DNA of 64,000 nt from Cyclobacteriaceae bacterium (GTDB lineage: Bacteria > Bacteroidota > Bacteroidia > Cytophagales > Cyclobacteriaceae): contig JAFIEV010000010.1 of the NCBI GenBank assembly GCA_020832305.1, positions 1 through 64,000 of the forward strand. The letters are read 5' to 3'. The notes below the pieces were generated by a model. The model made no database searches, was not told the DNA's origin, and worked only from the letters and a program-made list of their open reading frames with translations. The position numbers were made by a program, and so were the translations under genes. Of the stretch, positions 6,673 to 15,739 are shown in pieces (the stretch's first letter is position 1; every line of letters begins with the position of its first letter).

Positions 6673-8679
6673 ATGAAATTTTTACATCCCGGATTTTTAT
6701 ATGCGTTGGCCTTTTTAGCCATTCCGGTCATTATACATTTATTCAATTTCAGAAAAGCGGTAAAAGTATACTTTTCAAATACCCGTTTTTTGAAAAATGT
6801 AAAAGAGTCGACTAAATCCAAAAGGAGGTTAAAGCATTATCTCATTTTGGCAAGTCGCATGCTTTTTCTGTTTTTTCTGGTAATGGCATTTGCTCAGCCT
6901 TATATTCCTTCCGGGGTAGACGAGCCTGAGGCAGAAAATGTCTATATATATCTCGACAATTCAATGAGTATGTCAAACGCCGTAAGCAATGAAGGCAGGG
7001 CGCTGGATCTGGGGCTTTCATTTATAGATCAGATTACGCGTTTGTATCCAGGCAACACCAATTTTAAATTGCTAACCAATGCTTTTGATCCATCATCCCA
7101 AACTTTTAAAACCAGAGATCAGATACAGGAACTGGTCACCGAAATAGAGCTAAGCCACGTTTCCAGAACAATGGCAGAGGCTTACAGCCGTTTACAAGCA
7201 GATTTTGGACAAAGCATTACCGGTAAAGATGTATACTTCATTTCCGATTTTCAGAAATCAACCCTCGGCGAATTGACAGACTGGAAGCCTGATAGCATAG
7301 CCAATCACTTTCTGGTGCCCATATCTTTTTACAATAATCACAATGTTTTTATTGATTCGGTGTATTTGGCTTCTCCTTTTCTGATGGCTGAGGAACAAAA
7401 CGTTCTCAATGTGGTGCTTCGCAACACCGGTGAAGAAGACATCGAAGACCTGATGATAAAACTATTTGCCAACGAAGTACAAACGGCCACATCAAGTGTG
7501 ACCATACCCGCTTCGGGAACTGCAGAAACCTCCTTCAGGTTGAGCTTTACACTTCAGCCTTTTAACCGTTGCCGATTGAGTTTTGAGGATTTTCCGGTAA
7601 CATTTGACAATGATTTTTATTTTATTCTTCGCTTAGAGGACAAGGTGAATATTCTGGAAATTAAAGAAACCGATCAGGTAACTCCGGTGCAAAAGGTGTA
7701 TGCCAATACGCGTTTGTTTAATTTCAACAGCCAGAATGTACGAAACCTCAACTATAGTCTGATCGATCAATCTGACCTGGTAGTTTTGCATGCACTCACT
7801 TCCTTAGACCCCAGCCTTTCAACAATACTGCAAAATTATACAAGAGCAGGTGGAGACCTTATTATTATTCCTGCGCCAGGATTTGATCCGGCAGCCCTTA
7901 ATGTATTCATCAATACAGGGATTAGCGTAGTACCCGATGCCCCCGATGTCGCCATTGCTATGCCAGATGCGAGTAATCCTTTCTTTTATGATGTTTTTGA
8001 ACGCACAGATGAAAATTTTGAAATGCCAAAAGTACGGAGCCTGCTCAACTGGAATCAGGACAGATTTACGCTGCTTCAATTGCGCAATGGTGTTCGCTAT
8101 CTGTCAACCTTTGGTGATAGGGAAAATATATATCTGTTTGGCAGCCCTTTGGAAGATCTTTTTACCAACCTGCACCGGCACGCATTATTTGTGCCTGTTA
8201 TGTACCGCATAGCCTCTTTTAGCAAAGAAAGCAACTCAGGCATGTATGCTTCCATAAATGAGCCTGTGGTTGAAGTGAAGATCGATTCAGTGGCGCCACA
8301 GCAAATTTATAAACTCAGAAATGATGATGGGGAATGGATACCGGCACAAAGAATCAGTGGAAACCAATTGATAATGGAAATGCCAAAATTCAGTATTCAA
8401 CCCGGTTTTTATGAATTAATACAAGAAGGCAAACGCATAGATATCCTGGCCTTTAATACCGATAAGAAAGAATCAAGACTGCAACAGTATCTCCATACAG
8501 ACCTCAGGACAGCCTTTTCACAATTTGAAAATGTAAAGGTATTTGATGTTTCTGCAGAAAACGAATTCAATCGTGAAATGCAGGCATATCGCACAGGAAT
8601 TCCTTTGTGGAAGCTTGCCATCATTCTTAGCCTGTTTTTTTTGCTGACTGAAACGATGATCATCCGTTTTGTGAAATAA
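6673..8679 (+). CDS. BatA-domain membrane protein with vWA-like domain
   Basis: The first ~90 residues match the BatA/BatB N-terminal domain (LHPGFLYALAFLAIPVIIHLFNFRK, cut here to its parts, then a second membrane helix near 57-75). A von Willebrand A-like region follows with a MIDAS motif D-N-S-M-S (residues ~98-102). The long periplasmic middle is beta-rich, and the protein ends in a membrane helix (ILSLFFLLTETMIIRF). At 668 residues it is the long form common in Bacteroidota, not the short BatA of Bat aerotolerance operons. No other bat genes flank it. Function unknown; probably envelope-associated. Confidence 0.75.
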   Translation: MKFLHPGFLYALAFLAIPVIIHLFNFRKAVKVYFSNTRFLKNVKESTKSKRRLKHYLILASRMLFLFFLVMAFAQPYIPSGVDEPEAENVYIYLDNSMSMSNAVSNEGRALDLGLSFIDQITRLYPGNTNFKLLTNAFDPSSQTFKTRDQIQELVTEIELSHVSRTMAEAYSRLQADFGQSITGKDVYFISDFQKSTLGELTDWKPDSIANHFLVPISFYNNHNVFIDSVYLASPFLMAEEQNVLNVVLRNTGEEDIEDLMIKLFANEVQTATSSVTIPASGTAETSFRLSFTLQPFNRCRLSFEDFPVTFDNDFYFILRLEDKVNILEIKETDQVTPVQKVYANTRLFNFNSQNVRNLNYSLIDQSDLVVLHALTSLDPSLSTILQNYTRAGGDLIIIPAPGFDPAALNVFINTGISVVPDAPDVAIAMPDASNPFFYDVFERTDENFEMPKVRSLLNWNQDRFTLLQLRNGVRYLSTFGDRENIYLFGSPLEDLFTNLHRHALFVPVMYRIASFSKESNSGMYASINEPVVEVKIDSVAPQQIYKLRNDDGEWIPAQRISGNQLIMEMPKFSIQPGFYELIQEGKRIDILAFNTDKKESRLQQYLHTDLRTAFSQFENVKVFDVSAENEFNREMQAYRTGIPLWKLAIILSLFFLLTETMIIRFVK

Positions 8680-8856
8680 AACTACTTTTCATTTCTGTCT
8701 GCGGAAGGCCTTGTTTGCCAAATGTTTACTATAGACCATCTTCCCGAAAATTTTTTATATATTTCTCATGCACTTTTTTGAAAGCAAGAATTAAATCGTT
8801 ATTTTCATATTTTAACGACGAATATTCATATTATTTGGGTTAAAATTATTTTTTGG

Positions 8857-10953
8857 ATGGGTTTAAATATGTTGTGGTTGCGGAAAATGGCCTATAATCC
8901 CTTTGTGATTGCGATGATCATAACAGGATTTACAGCATTTTTTTTACCCCAATTTTTTGACAGGTATCAGATATCATTACTTGACCGGGAGGTGCTCGAA
9001 AAGGATAAAACCATTTATTACAAAGATTTAGATCAGGATGGCACGCCAGAAATGATTCGCATGATACAATTTCAGTCAGCGCCTGCTGTGGAATTCAGAA
9101 ACCTGCAAAACCGGCATATTTATACCTGGAATTTCAAGAATGAGTGGATAGAGCCAAATAAGGCTGTATTTGGCGATTACAATCGCGACGGGTTTCAGGA
9201 GATCTATGTTTTTACACAATCGGGCGATTCAGTTTTTGTGAATGGCTTTCAACTGTATCCAGTACCGACGATTATCTTGGATAATTTTTTTATTACCTGT
9301 GTTGCAAAGCACAACAATAAAAATGACTTTTCCATAATTCCAGCAGGGTTGGCTGATGTTAGCGGAGATGACTATCATGAACTTATCTTTGCCATCACGG
9401 CCCATTTTGTACTACAGCCCAGGCAGTTATTTGCCGTAGATATACATAACCATCAATTGATTCATTCACCACCTACGGGAATTCATTTCAATCCGCCTTT
9501 ATCCATTTTAAATGGGGGAGAAGATGGTACAGGTATTATTGTGGCTTCTAACTCGGCTACCAATAATATTAAAGATATTAAATACCAGCCATACCACGAT
9601 GGGCATAGCTGGATTCTGCTGTTTGGAAAAGGTCTTGAATTGACCTGGGATCCGATTGCCCTTCCCGGGCCAGGATCATTTGTACAAAAATGGCCGGTAA
9701 ATCATCAAGGAAATAGCTACATTTTGTGTCTGTATCAAAATGTAAGCAGCGATACTACTGATTGTATATTTTATACCTATGATGCCCGTGGAAATCTTTT
9801 AAAAAGTGTTACATGGCAAAACCAACCGGGGAGAAAAACGAGTATTATCCCCGCTGAGCCCGGCATGAGTAGTTATCTGATGGTAAGTGGTGGCAGTGAT
9901 GAAGTGCACCATATCGATCATGAACTCAATATCGAATATGCTGCCAGACTTAAAGCGCCCTTCAGACAAGTATTGGCTATAGATGCTGCCTATGAGTGGC
10001 CCATAAAGTTCCTGCTAAGCCATGACAATTTTCAGGAGGTTTATGTTGCCGATCATCAATTCAGGCATTTCAGCAACACGCTTGTGCTCAATGCAGATTT
10101 TTCGAGAAATACATTGCATTGTGACCTGATTAGCCACCAGCCCAATACTACCATTTTGTCGCTACAGGCAGGAAACAGCCTTTATCTGCTTAAGATAGGC
10201 CGCAATCCTTGGTACGATTTTAAGTATATACTCTTACTGGCCATATTTTTGGCCGTTGCAGCTTTAATTTTTACAGGCAAGAAAATGCAATCTTTACAAG
10301 ATGCCCGTAAAAGGCATCTCGAAGAGCGAATAAACCGCCTGCAAATGAATGCGGCTGCTTCCCAATTAGATCCGCATTTTACATTTAATGCGATAAACTC
10401 CATTGGTACGGTAATCCTGGAAAGCAAAAATGAAGAGGCCTACAGTCACTTGCTGAAGTTTTCAAAACTAATGAGAATTTCCCTTGAAAATGCTGATAAA
10501 ATTTCATACTCGCTGGCTGAGGAACTGCAATTTGTCAGACACTACCTTGAATTGGAGAAAATACGCTATAAAGACCGCCTCGATTATACCATTGAGGTAG
10601 ATTATGCAATAGATCAAAGTATATCTGTGCCTAAAATGATTATCCAGATTCATGCAGAAAATGCCATCAAGCATGGTTTGCGTCCAAAAAGGGATCAAGG
10701 TTACCTTAGTATTCGCATTTTCAAAAAAGGTCGGAAAATTTCCATTATTGTTGAAGATAATGGCGTAGGTCGTAAAGCCGCATCTGACCTGAACCACAGT
10801 AAAATAGGCTTTGGAAAAGGTTTGAAAATTACTGAAGAAATGATACATTTATTCAACAAAATATACGGAAGGGATATAACGAGGACATTTGAAGATCTAT
10901 TTGTCGGTGAAAATGCCTCAGGTACCAGAATATGTATTCAGTGGAGCCTCTAA
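8857..10953 (+). CDS. LytS-like sensor histidine kinase with extracytoplasmic FG-GAP-like sensor region
   Basis: A 698-residue kinase: N-terminal membrane helix (~11-30), a long periplasmic region with calcium-loop-like repeats (DQDGTPEM, GDYNRDGFQE, ADVSGDDYHE), a second membrane helix (~455-475), a short coiled coil, and a HisKA_7TM/LytS-type kinase domain. The phosphoacceptor His lies in QLDPHFTFNAIN; the ATP-binding N box is HAENAIKHGL and the G boxes are VEDNGVGR and GFGKGL. It is followed by its LytTR regulator after 10 bp. The FG-GAP-type sensor suggests detection of an extracellular or envelope ligand. Confidence 0.88.
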   Translation: MGLNMLWLRKMAYNPFVIAMIITGFTAFFLPQFFDRYQISLLDREVLEKDKTIYYKDLDQDGTPEMIRMIQFQSAPAVEFRNLQNRHIYTWNFKNEWIEPNKAVFGDYNRDGFQEIYVFTQSGDSVFVNGFQLYPVPTIILDNFFITCVAKHNNKNDFSIIPAGLADVSGDDYHELIFAITAHFVLQPRQLFAVDIHNHQLIHSPPTGIHFNPPLSILNGGEDGTGIIVASNSATNNIKDIKYQPYHDGHSWILLFGKGLELTWDPIALPGPGSFVQKWPVNHQGNSYILCLYQNVSSDTTDCIFYTYDARGNLLKSVTWQNQPGRKTSIIPAEPGMSSYLMVSGGSDEVHHIDHELNIEYAARLKAPFRQVLAIDAAYEWPIKFLLSHDNFQEVYVADHQFRHFSNTLVLNADFSRNTLHCDLISHQPNTTILSLQAGNSLYLLKIGRNPWYDFKYILLLAIFLAVAALIFTGKKMQSLQDARKRHLEERINRLQMNAAASQLDPHFTFNAINSIGTVILESKNEEAYSHLLKFSKLMRISLENADKISYSLAEELQFVRHYLELEKIRYKDRLDYTIEVDYAIDQSISVPKMIIQIHAENAIKHGLRPKRDQGYLSIRIFKKGRKISIIVEDNGVGRKAASDLNHSKIGFGKGLKITEEMIHLFNKIYGRDITRTFEDLFVGENASGTRICIQWSL

Positions 10954-10963
10954 AAACAGCACT

Positions 10964-11692
10964 ATGGAAGAGATTCGGGAAATTAGCGTGATTATATCTG
11001 ATGATGAGGTCGACGCTAGAAAGAGTTTAAGGATTTTGCTTTCAAATTTTTCCTTTATCAATATTGTTGGGGAAGCGAAAGACCTGAATGAAACATTTGA
11101 ATTGATAGCCGGTCATAAACCCGATATAATTTTTTTAGACATTCAATTTCAAGCACAAAATGCTTTTGATTTGATAAGGCGTCTGCAGGGTGTTAATGCA
11201 GATTGCACCATTGTTTTGGTTACTGCACACAAGGTTTTTTTGCATGAGGCGATAAAAAATGCCGTATTTGACTATTTGTTAAAACCGGTAGATCCCCATG
11301 AGTTGGGGGATACCCTTGAGCGCTTTGCTAAAATCAGGGCTAAAAAGAAAGAAGTAAGGGAAGCTGAGCCGTATAAAAATAAAATAAGATTTGGAACCAG
11401 AAGCGGCGCCATTTTTATCAACCCGGAAGAAATTGTCTATTGTAAAGCGGAAGGAAATTATACTCGTCTGGTATTAAATGAGCATCAAAGTGAGTTGGTT
11501 TCCTTCAACATAGGCCATCTGGAAGAAATGTTACGTCAACCCTATCTTTATAGAATCAACCGATCTTACCTGATTAATTTAAATTATCTATCAAGGGTAG
11601 ATAAAAATGCCAGATTGATATGCTTTCATAAAAATCATGATGTCCTTACCCTCAAGGTAAACCCCAAAGATCTTTCATTACTGAGATTGTAA
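10964..11692 (+). CDS. LytTR-family response regulator
   Basis: The start is taken at 10964, 10 bp after the kinase stop; an upstream start would overlap the kinase by 65 bp. The 242-residue protein has a receiver domain (acidic pair DDE near residue 12-14, phosphoacceptor Asp in DIIFLDIQF, Lys in LLKPVD) and a C-terminal LytTR DNA-binding domain (about 140-240; IVYCKAEGNYTRL, YRINRSYLINL). LytTR domains bind tandem direct repeats; three such repeats lie just downstream at 11700-11758. With the upstream kinase it forms a complete two-component system. Confidence 0.9.
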   Translation: MEEIREISVIISDDEVDARKSLRILLSNFSFINIVGEAKDLNETFELIAGHKPDIIFLDIQFQAQNAFDLIRRLQGVNADCTIVLVTAHKVFLHEAIKNAVFDYLLKPVDPHELGDTLERFAKIRAKKKEVREAEPYKNKIRFGTRSGAIFINPEEIVYCKAEGNYTRLVLNEHQSELVSFNIGHLEEMLRQPYLYRINRSYLINLNYLSRVDKNARLICFHKNHDVLTLKVNPKDLSLLRL

Positions 11693-11699
11693 AATTGCA

Positions 11700-11758
11700 G
11701 TTCGTACAATAAGTCCCATAGTTCATACAGAAAACAGGGGGGTTCATACAATAAGTCC
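11700..11758 (+). promoter_or_regulatory. Three 21-bp phased direct repeats, probable LytTR operator
   Basis: GTTCGTACA begins at 11700, GTTCATACA at 11721 and GTTCATACA at 11742, giving an exact 21-bp period. The first and third copies extend to a shared taagtcc. The known LytTR site consensus [TA][AC][CA]GTTN[AG][TG] is matched in its GTT-N-[AG]-[TG] core by all three, and two-helical-turn spacing of direct repeats is what AgrA/ComE-type regulators bind. The sites lie 8 bp after the regulator gene and before a small membrane-protein frame at 11788. Confidence 0.65.
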
Positions 11759-11787
11759 GTTTTGCTATTTTATTCTATTGCTGGCTA

Positions 11788-12051
11788 ATGTATATTCAAA
11801 AAATGAAAGTAGCTGCATTAGTTATTGTACCAAATTTCATATGGATCATGAAAGTTCAGTTTGCAGAGATGCCACCCGAAAAAATCATTTTTATACTTGT
11901 ACTTATTGTGACAATTTTGATTCTGGGCGCTTTTTGTATGCAAAGCAAGGCTTTGGACAAAGGCACTGATCTGCATCAATATAAAGTACATGAAGAGGCG
12001 CGGCAAAAGCATATAGTGAGTCATCCCAAAAGACACCGGATGATTAAATAA
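11788..12051 (+). CDS. Small single-pass membrane protein, hypothetical
   Basis: An 87-residue frame with a strong hydrophobic helix near residues 33-52 (IIFILVLIVTILILGAFC) and a basic, His-rich tail. It is not recognised. Support for its reality comes from context: it lies between the phased LytTR-like repeats and a good terminator at 12091-12123, so the region 11760-12120 looks like one transcription unit. If real, it is the most obvious target of the LytTR system. A second start (residue 6) is possible. Confidence 0.45.
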   Translation: MYIQKMKVAALVIVPNFIWIMKVQFAEMPPEKIIFILVLIVTILILGAFCMQSKALDKGTDLHQYKVHEEARQKHIVSHPKRHRMIK

Positions 12052-12090
12052 ATGAATTCACAGGTATTACGCTGCAACCTATATAAGGGA

Positions 12091-12123
12091 AGAGAGGCTT
12101 ACCGCTAAGGCAGCCTCTTTTCT
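12091..12123 (+). terminator. Rho-independent terminator
   Basis: Stem agaggct (12093-12099) / agcctct (12112-12118), extended by a G-T pair and an A-T pair, loop of 12, then a T-rich run. It ends the LytTR/small-membrane-protein side and lies just before the 3' end of the convergent oxidoreductase gene. Confidence 0.7.
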
Positions 12124-12142
12124 GTTTATTAAGGGGTTTGCA

Positions 12143-13423
12143 TCAACCCGGATGTTTCCATTTGCCCCTGTATTCCCTCTTGAGCAGTTTCGTTGCTTCG
12201 GGGTTATTGATGACTGATTTCTTCTCAGTATCCCATCGCACTATTGATTTGGTTTGATAAGCGATCATTGCCAATTGTACCGAAGCAGATGATTGAAAAG
12301 CGTCTTCTACGGTAGAGCTTAGGGCAGATGCATTTTTATTTCTAACGGCATCTAAGAACTCACCAACATGTCTTTCCTGCATTCCGGGTGTTGGGATCGA
12401 AAATTCTTGCTTTTCCTGATCTTTGCCCGTTGGCATCACTACCATTTTGCTGTCTGAGGCAAATATCGTAGCTTTTTCGCCGTAGAAGAAAATGCCATTA
12501 TTCGTTGATGGGTCCATGCTTCCGGTTCCCCACATCCTGTGTTGCCATACTACCGGGGCCTTTGGGAAGGCCATATGGGCAATTAAAGTATCAGGTGTAG
12601 TGATTTTATCTTTTAAATGCATTATGCCACCACTGGTTTGGAAACTTTCCGGCATCTGATCACCCATGATCATACGTATGCTGTCGATATGGTGAATACC
12701 CCAGTCCACCAGGTGGCCATTGCCAAATTCTTTTTCCAGGCGCCATTGAAAATGACCGATACTAGGCCTGTAGTCAAGCTTTGGAGCCGGGCCACACCAG
12801 GCATCCCAGTCGAGCGATGGTGGTGGGCTTTGTACAGATGTATCAGCAACGTTGGGGTTATAATGTATCTGGGCACCAATTTGAAGTATTTTTCCGGCTT
12901 CACCACTCTCAATAAATGCCCTGGTTCTTTTGAAGGCTTCGCTTTGTCTGCGTTGAAAACCTATTTGTACGATATTACCTGCTTTTTTTGCTGCATCTAT
13001 CATAGCCAGGCCTTCTTTTACATCGTAGGCCAACGGTTTTTCACAGTATATATCATATCCTTTTTTACAGGCAGCAATAAATTGAAGTGCATGCCATTGG
13101 GGTGGAGAGGCTATAAACACCACATCTATCCCTTTCATGTCGAGGAGTTCCTGGTAGTCTTTATACGTTTTAGGCCGGCTTCCCTGAAGTTTTTCAAGCT
13201 CATCGGCACTTTTTGTGAGGTGATCAGTATCCACATCACAAATGCCGGCAAATTCAACATTACCTTCTTTCAGGGCAGCTTTGGCTATGACCATTCCATA
13301 CCAACCTGTTCCAATCAATGCTATTTTCAGCTTTTTACCGGCAGCTGATGCAGGGATGTAAAAAGAAGATGCAATGGCTGCAGAACCCATTGCTGTTGCG
13401 GATATAAATTGTCTTCGGTTCAT
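12143..13423 (-). CDS. Gfo/Idh/MocA-family oxidoreductase with Tat signal
   Basis: The 426-residue protein begins MNRRQFISATAMGSAAIASS, a twin-arginine signal (RRQFI followed by a hydrophobic stretch), so it is exported folded. The NAD(P)-binding GTGWYG follows at ~38-43, and the catalytic-lobe EKP motif is in CEKPLAYD (~130-137). Such periplasmic Gfo/Idh proteins in Bacteroidota act on sugars or sugar derivatives and usually keep a tightly bound NAD(P). The closest motif-level similarity is to NAD-dependent sugar dehydrogenases/dehydratases; the substrate is unknown. No sugar operon surrounds it. Confidence 0.88.
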   Translation of the reverse strand: MNRRQFISATAMGSAAIASSFYIPASAAGKKLKIALIGTGWYGMVIAKAALKEGNVEFAGICDVDTDHLTKSADELEKLQGSRPKTYKDYQELLDMKGIDVVFIASPPQWHALQFIAACKKGYDIYCEKPLAYDVKEGLAMIDAAKKAGNIVQIGFQRRQSEAFKRTRAFIESGEAGKILQIGAQIHYNPNVADTSVQSPPPSLDWDAWCGPAPKLDYRPSIGHFQWRLEKEFGNGHLVDWGIHHIDSIRMIMGDQMPESFQTSGGIMHLKDKITTPDTLIAHMAFPKAPVVWQHRMWGTGSMDPSTNNGIFFYGEKATIFASDSKMVVMPTGKDQEKQEFSIPTPGMQERHVGEFLDAVRNKNASALSSTVEDAFQSSASVQLAMIAYQTKSIVRWDTEKKSVINNPEATKLLKREYRGKWKHPG

Positions 13424-13477
13424 TATAATAAAGGTTACGTTGTTAACCTTAAACTTATAAAAAAACCAGATTAAAAT

Positions 13478-14542
13478 TTATATTTTCAGCAACGCTCTTC
13501 GTTTTTTCTTATTTTTTTCCAGTAAAAGGCGGGTCAGTTCTTCAGCCTCGACATTCATACTGTTAAATATCGGCACATCGGTAAATTTTTTTAACTCCTG
13601 CACATGTAAAGGTGAGCTTGAGCAAACGCCTGAAATGGCATCGGGTTCCAGTCCGAAGGTGTCTTTTAATACTTTTAAGCCACCTATGGCGCCAAAGGCA
13701 TCGGCAGCACAAAAAATAAGTTTATGTATGCGCTCTCTTACTTCTTCTGAAGCGAGTAACATAGAGGTTTCACGCTGTACAATGCCATCGGCCAATTCAA
13801 CTACCCAAAAATTCTCTTTATTGTTTGCATATTTTAAATCGAGGGTGTTGAAAATATTCAGCATTTCTGCATCTGTAAGCATATACGTTGAAGGATAACC
13901 CAGATAGGAAAAATCGGCATAGGGGTTGGCACCTGCATCGTTCATATGCAAGATATCTTTGAGGCTTGAGGTACCGGTAACCTTGGAAGCGCGTACATCA
14001 TGTCCCATGGCACTGAGTGCCCAGCAACAAGAAACTGCCGCCATACTTTTTCCTGAATTCATGGCGGTGCCTACCACCAGGATCATTTTGGCCCGGGGGT
14101 ATTTTTTTACATCGTTTTTTGCTTTGACCAATGGGAAATCCTTAGTATTGATTATTTTTCCCTGTGCATCACAAGCATAACCAAATACCCGCACTTTTGT
14201 CGGGCCAATAACTTTTGAACTTTTTGTAATTACTTCTCCAATAACTCCCGAACGTGCCAGCAGGTCAGCTTTGTCTGAAAAAACTTTGGGAACGAGCCCT
14301 TCGTAATAGTCAGGGGCATAACGATTTCCATAGACGAACAAAGCATAGGAACCTTTTCGGATGGAGTGAATTCTCCCTTGGGCGTTTTCCAGGGACTGGT
14401 GTTGCCCTACCTGACTTATGGATCCCAAAACAACATCACCTACTTCCGGTGTTTTATCAGTTATAAGGTATCCTTTAACATATTTTCTTTCCAGCGTAAA
14501 AGCAGCGCTCGGAAGAATATAGCCCTTTGGTATTTTTTGCAT
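13478..14542 (-). CDS. P-loop NTPase of the MobB/dethiobiotin-synthetase-like type, unknown role
   Basis: A 354-residue cytoplasmic protein. The first ~130 residues are beta-rich with no motif I recognise. A Walker A variant, GTAMNSGKSMAA, lies at about residues 157-168, preceded by a hydrophobic strand (KMILVV), followed by switch-like ELADG and a C-terminal region with SGVCSSSP. The spacing resembles deviant P-loop proteins that carry out ATP-dependent ligations or cofactor handling. It resembles DUF1611 proteins in the P-loop half only. It stands between a Gfo/Idh gene and a divergent isoaspartyl peptidase gene. Confidence 0.6.
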   Translation of the reverse strand: MQKIPKGYILPSAAFTLERKYVKGYLITDKTPEVGDVVLGSISQVGQHQSLENAQGRIHSIRKGSYALFVYGNRYAPDYYEGLVPKVFSDKADLLARSGVIGEVITKSSKVIGPTKVRVFGYACDAQGKIINTKDFPLVKAKNDVKKYPRAKMILVVGTAMNSGKSMAAVSCCWALSAMGHDVRASKVTGTSSLKDILHMNDAGANPYADFSYLGYPSTYMLTDAEMLNIFNTLDLKYANNKENFWVVELADGIVQRETSMLLASEEVRERIHKLIFCAADAFGAIGGLKVLKDTFGLEPDAISGVCSSSPLHVQELKKFTDVPIFNSMNVEAEELTRLLLEKNKKKRRALLKI

Positions 14543-14662
14543 ATAGATCAGTTAAAAAGGCCACAAAGGAAATCAATAGAAATTAATTTTCATTCAATTT
14601 GATGTAAAATAATTATCATACTTTTGCTGATCGTGTTGGTATCAAGCAGGACGTAAAGATTT

Positions 14663-15619
14663 ATGAGCAAACGAAAAAATGAAACCGTTCCTTATACCCT
14701 CGTAATACATGGGGGGGCAGGCACCATTTCTAAAGCGAGACAAAATGAAGCATTAGAAAAAGAATATAAAAAGGCCTTGAGGGAAGCGCTTCAAAAGGGG
14801 GGTGAAGTTCTGAAAAAGGGAGGTAGTGCCCTGAGTGCTGTAAGGGTGGCAGTCAGGACTATGGAGGATTGTCCGCTTTTCAATGCCGGCAGGGGAGCAG
14901 TTTTCAATTTTCAGGGTGGTCATGACCTCGATGCTTCTATTATGGATGGTAAAACACTTAAGGCAGGGGCCGTGGCCAACATCCGCAATGTGAAAAACCC
15001 GGTTGAGTTGGCTTATATTATCATGAAAAAGTCCCAGTATGTTTTACTTTCAGGTGCCGATGCCCTGGATTATGCCCTTGAAAATGGATTGAAAATTGAA
15101 GATTCTCAATACTTCAGGACTGAAATGAGGTATCAGCAATGGTTAAAAGCCCGCGGTTCTGATCATATGTTTCTGGATCATGATACGCCGGTAGATGATA
15201 AAAAATTTGGTACGGTAGGTGCCGTTGCCCGGGATAAAAGAGGAAACCTGGCTGCTGCTACTTCTACCGGAGGCCTTGTCAACAAAAGATATGGGAGAAT
15301 TGGCGATAGCCCCATTATTGGTGCCGGTACCTATGCAAATAACCATACCTGTGCGGTTTCCTGTACCGGTAAAGGGGAATTTTTTATTCGGCTCGTGGTA
15401 GCACATGAAATTTCTTCCATTATGGAACATGGAGGTAAAAGCCTGGCAGAAGCATGTGAGATTGTATTCAAACAAAGGTTACAAACATTAGGTGGAAAAG
15501 GAGGAGTAATTGCATTGGATAAAAACGGAGAAGTCGTAACCTTATTCAATACCAAAGGGATGTACCGGGGCATTAAAAAAGAAGGGGAAAGAGATAAGAT
15601 CTTTATTTTTGACCAGTAA
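14663..15619 (+). CDS. iaaA: Isoaspartyl peptidase / type 2 L-asparaginase (Ntn hydrolase)
   Basis: The 318-residue precursor shows HGGAGTI (16-22), NAGRG (74-78) and the autocatalytic cleavage site G-T-V-G-A-V with nucleophile Thr184. After self-cleavage the alpha and beta chains form an N-terminal-nucleophile hydrolase that removes isoaspartyl residues from peptides or hydrolyses asparagine. There is no signal peptide, so it is cytoplasmic; it likely recycles damaged peptides. An unrelated type I asparaginase is encoded at 31.4 kb. Confidence 0.9.
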   Translation: MSKRKNETVPYTLVIHGGAGTISKARQNEALEKEYKKALREALQKGGEVLKKGGSALSAVRVAVRTMEDCPLFNAGRGAVFNFQGGHDLDASIMDGKTLKAGAVANIRNVKNPVELAYIIMKKSQYVLLSGADALDYALENGLKIEDSQYFRTEMRYQQWLKARGSDHMFLDHDTPVDDKKFGTVGAVARDKRGNLAAATSTGGLVNKRYGRIGDSPIIGAGTYANNHTCAVSCTGKGEFFIRLVVAHEISSIMEHGGKSLAEACEIVFKQRLQTLGGKGGVIALDKNGEVVTLFNTKGMYRGIKKEGERDKIFIFDQ

Positions 15620-15739
15620 TACCATCAGTTGCATATCATCGCTAAAGGCCAGCTAAAAATGGGACATTTAGACAACATAGTTTTTGGGAAAAATAATATC
15701 AGGCTGTTTCTTCCTGTCAGATAGATAAAATCAGAGAAA

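Noticed and set aside
10889..10963. Longer start for the LytTR regulator
   Set aside because: It would overlap the kinase gene by 65 bp; the receiver domain begins just after the ATG at 10964.
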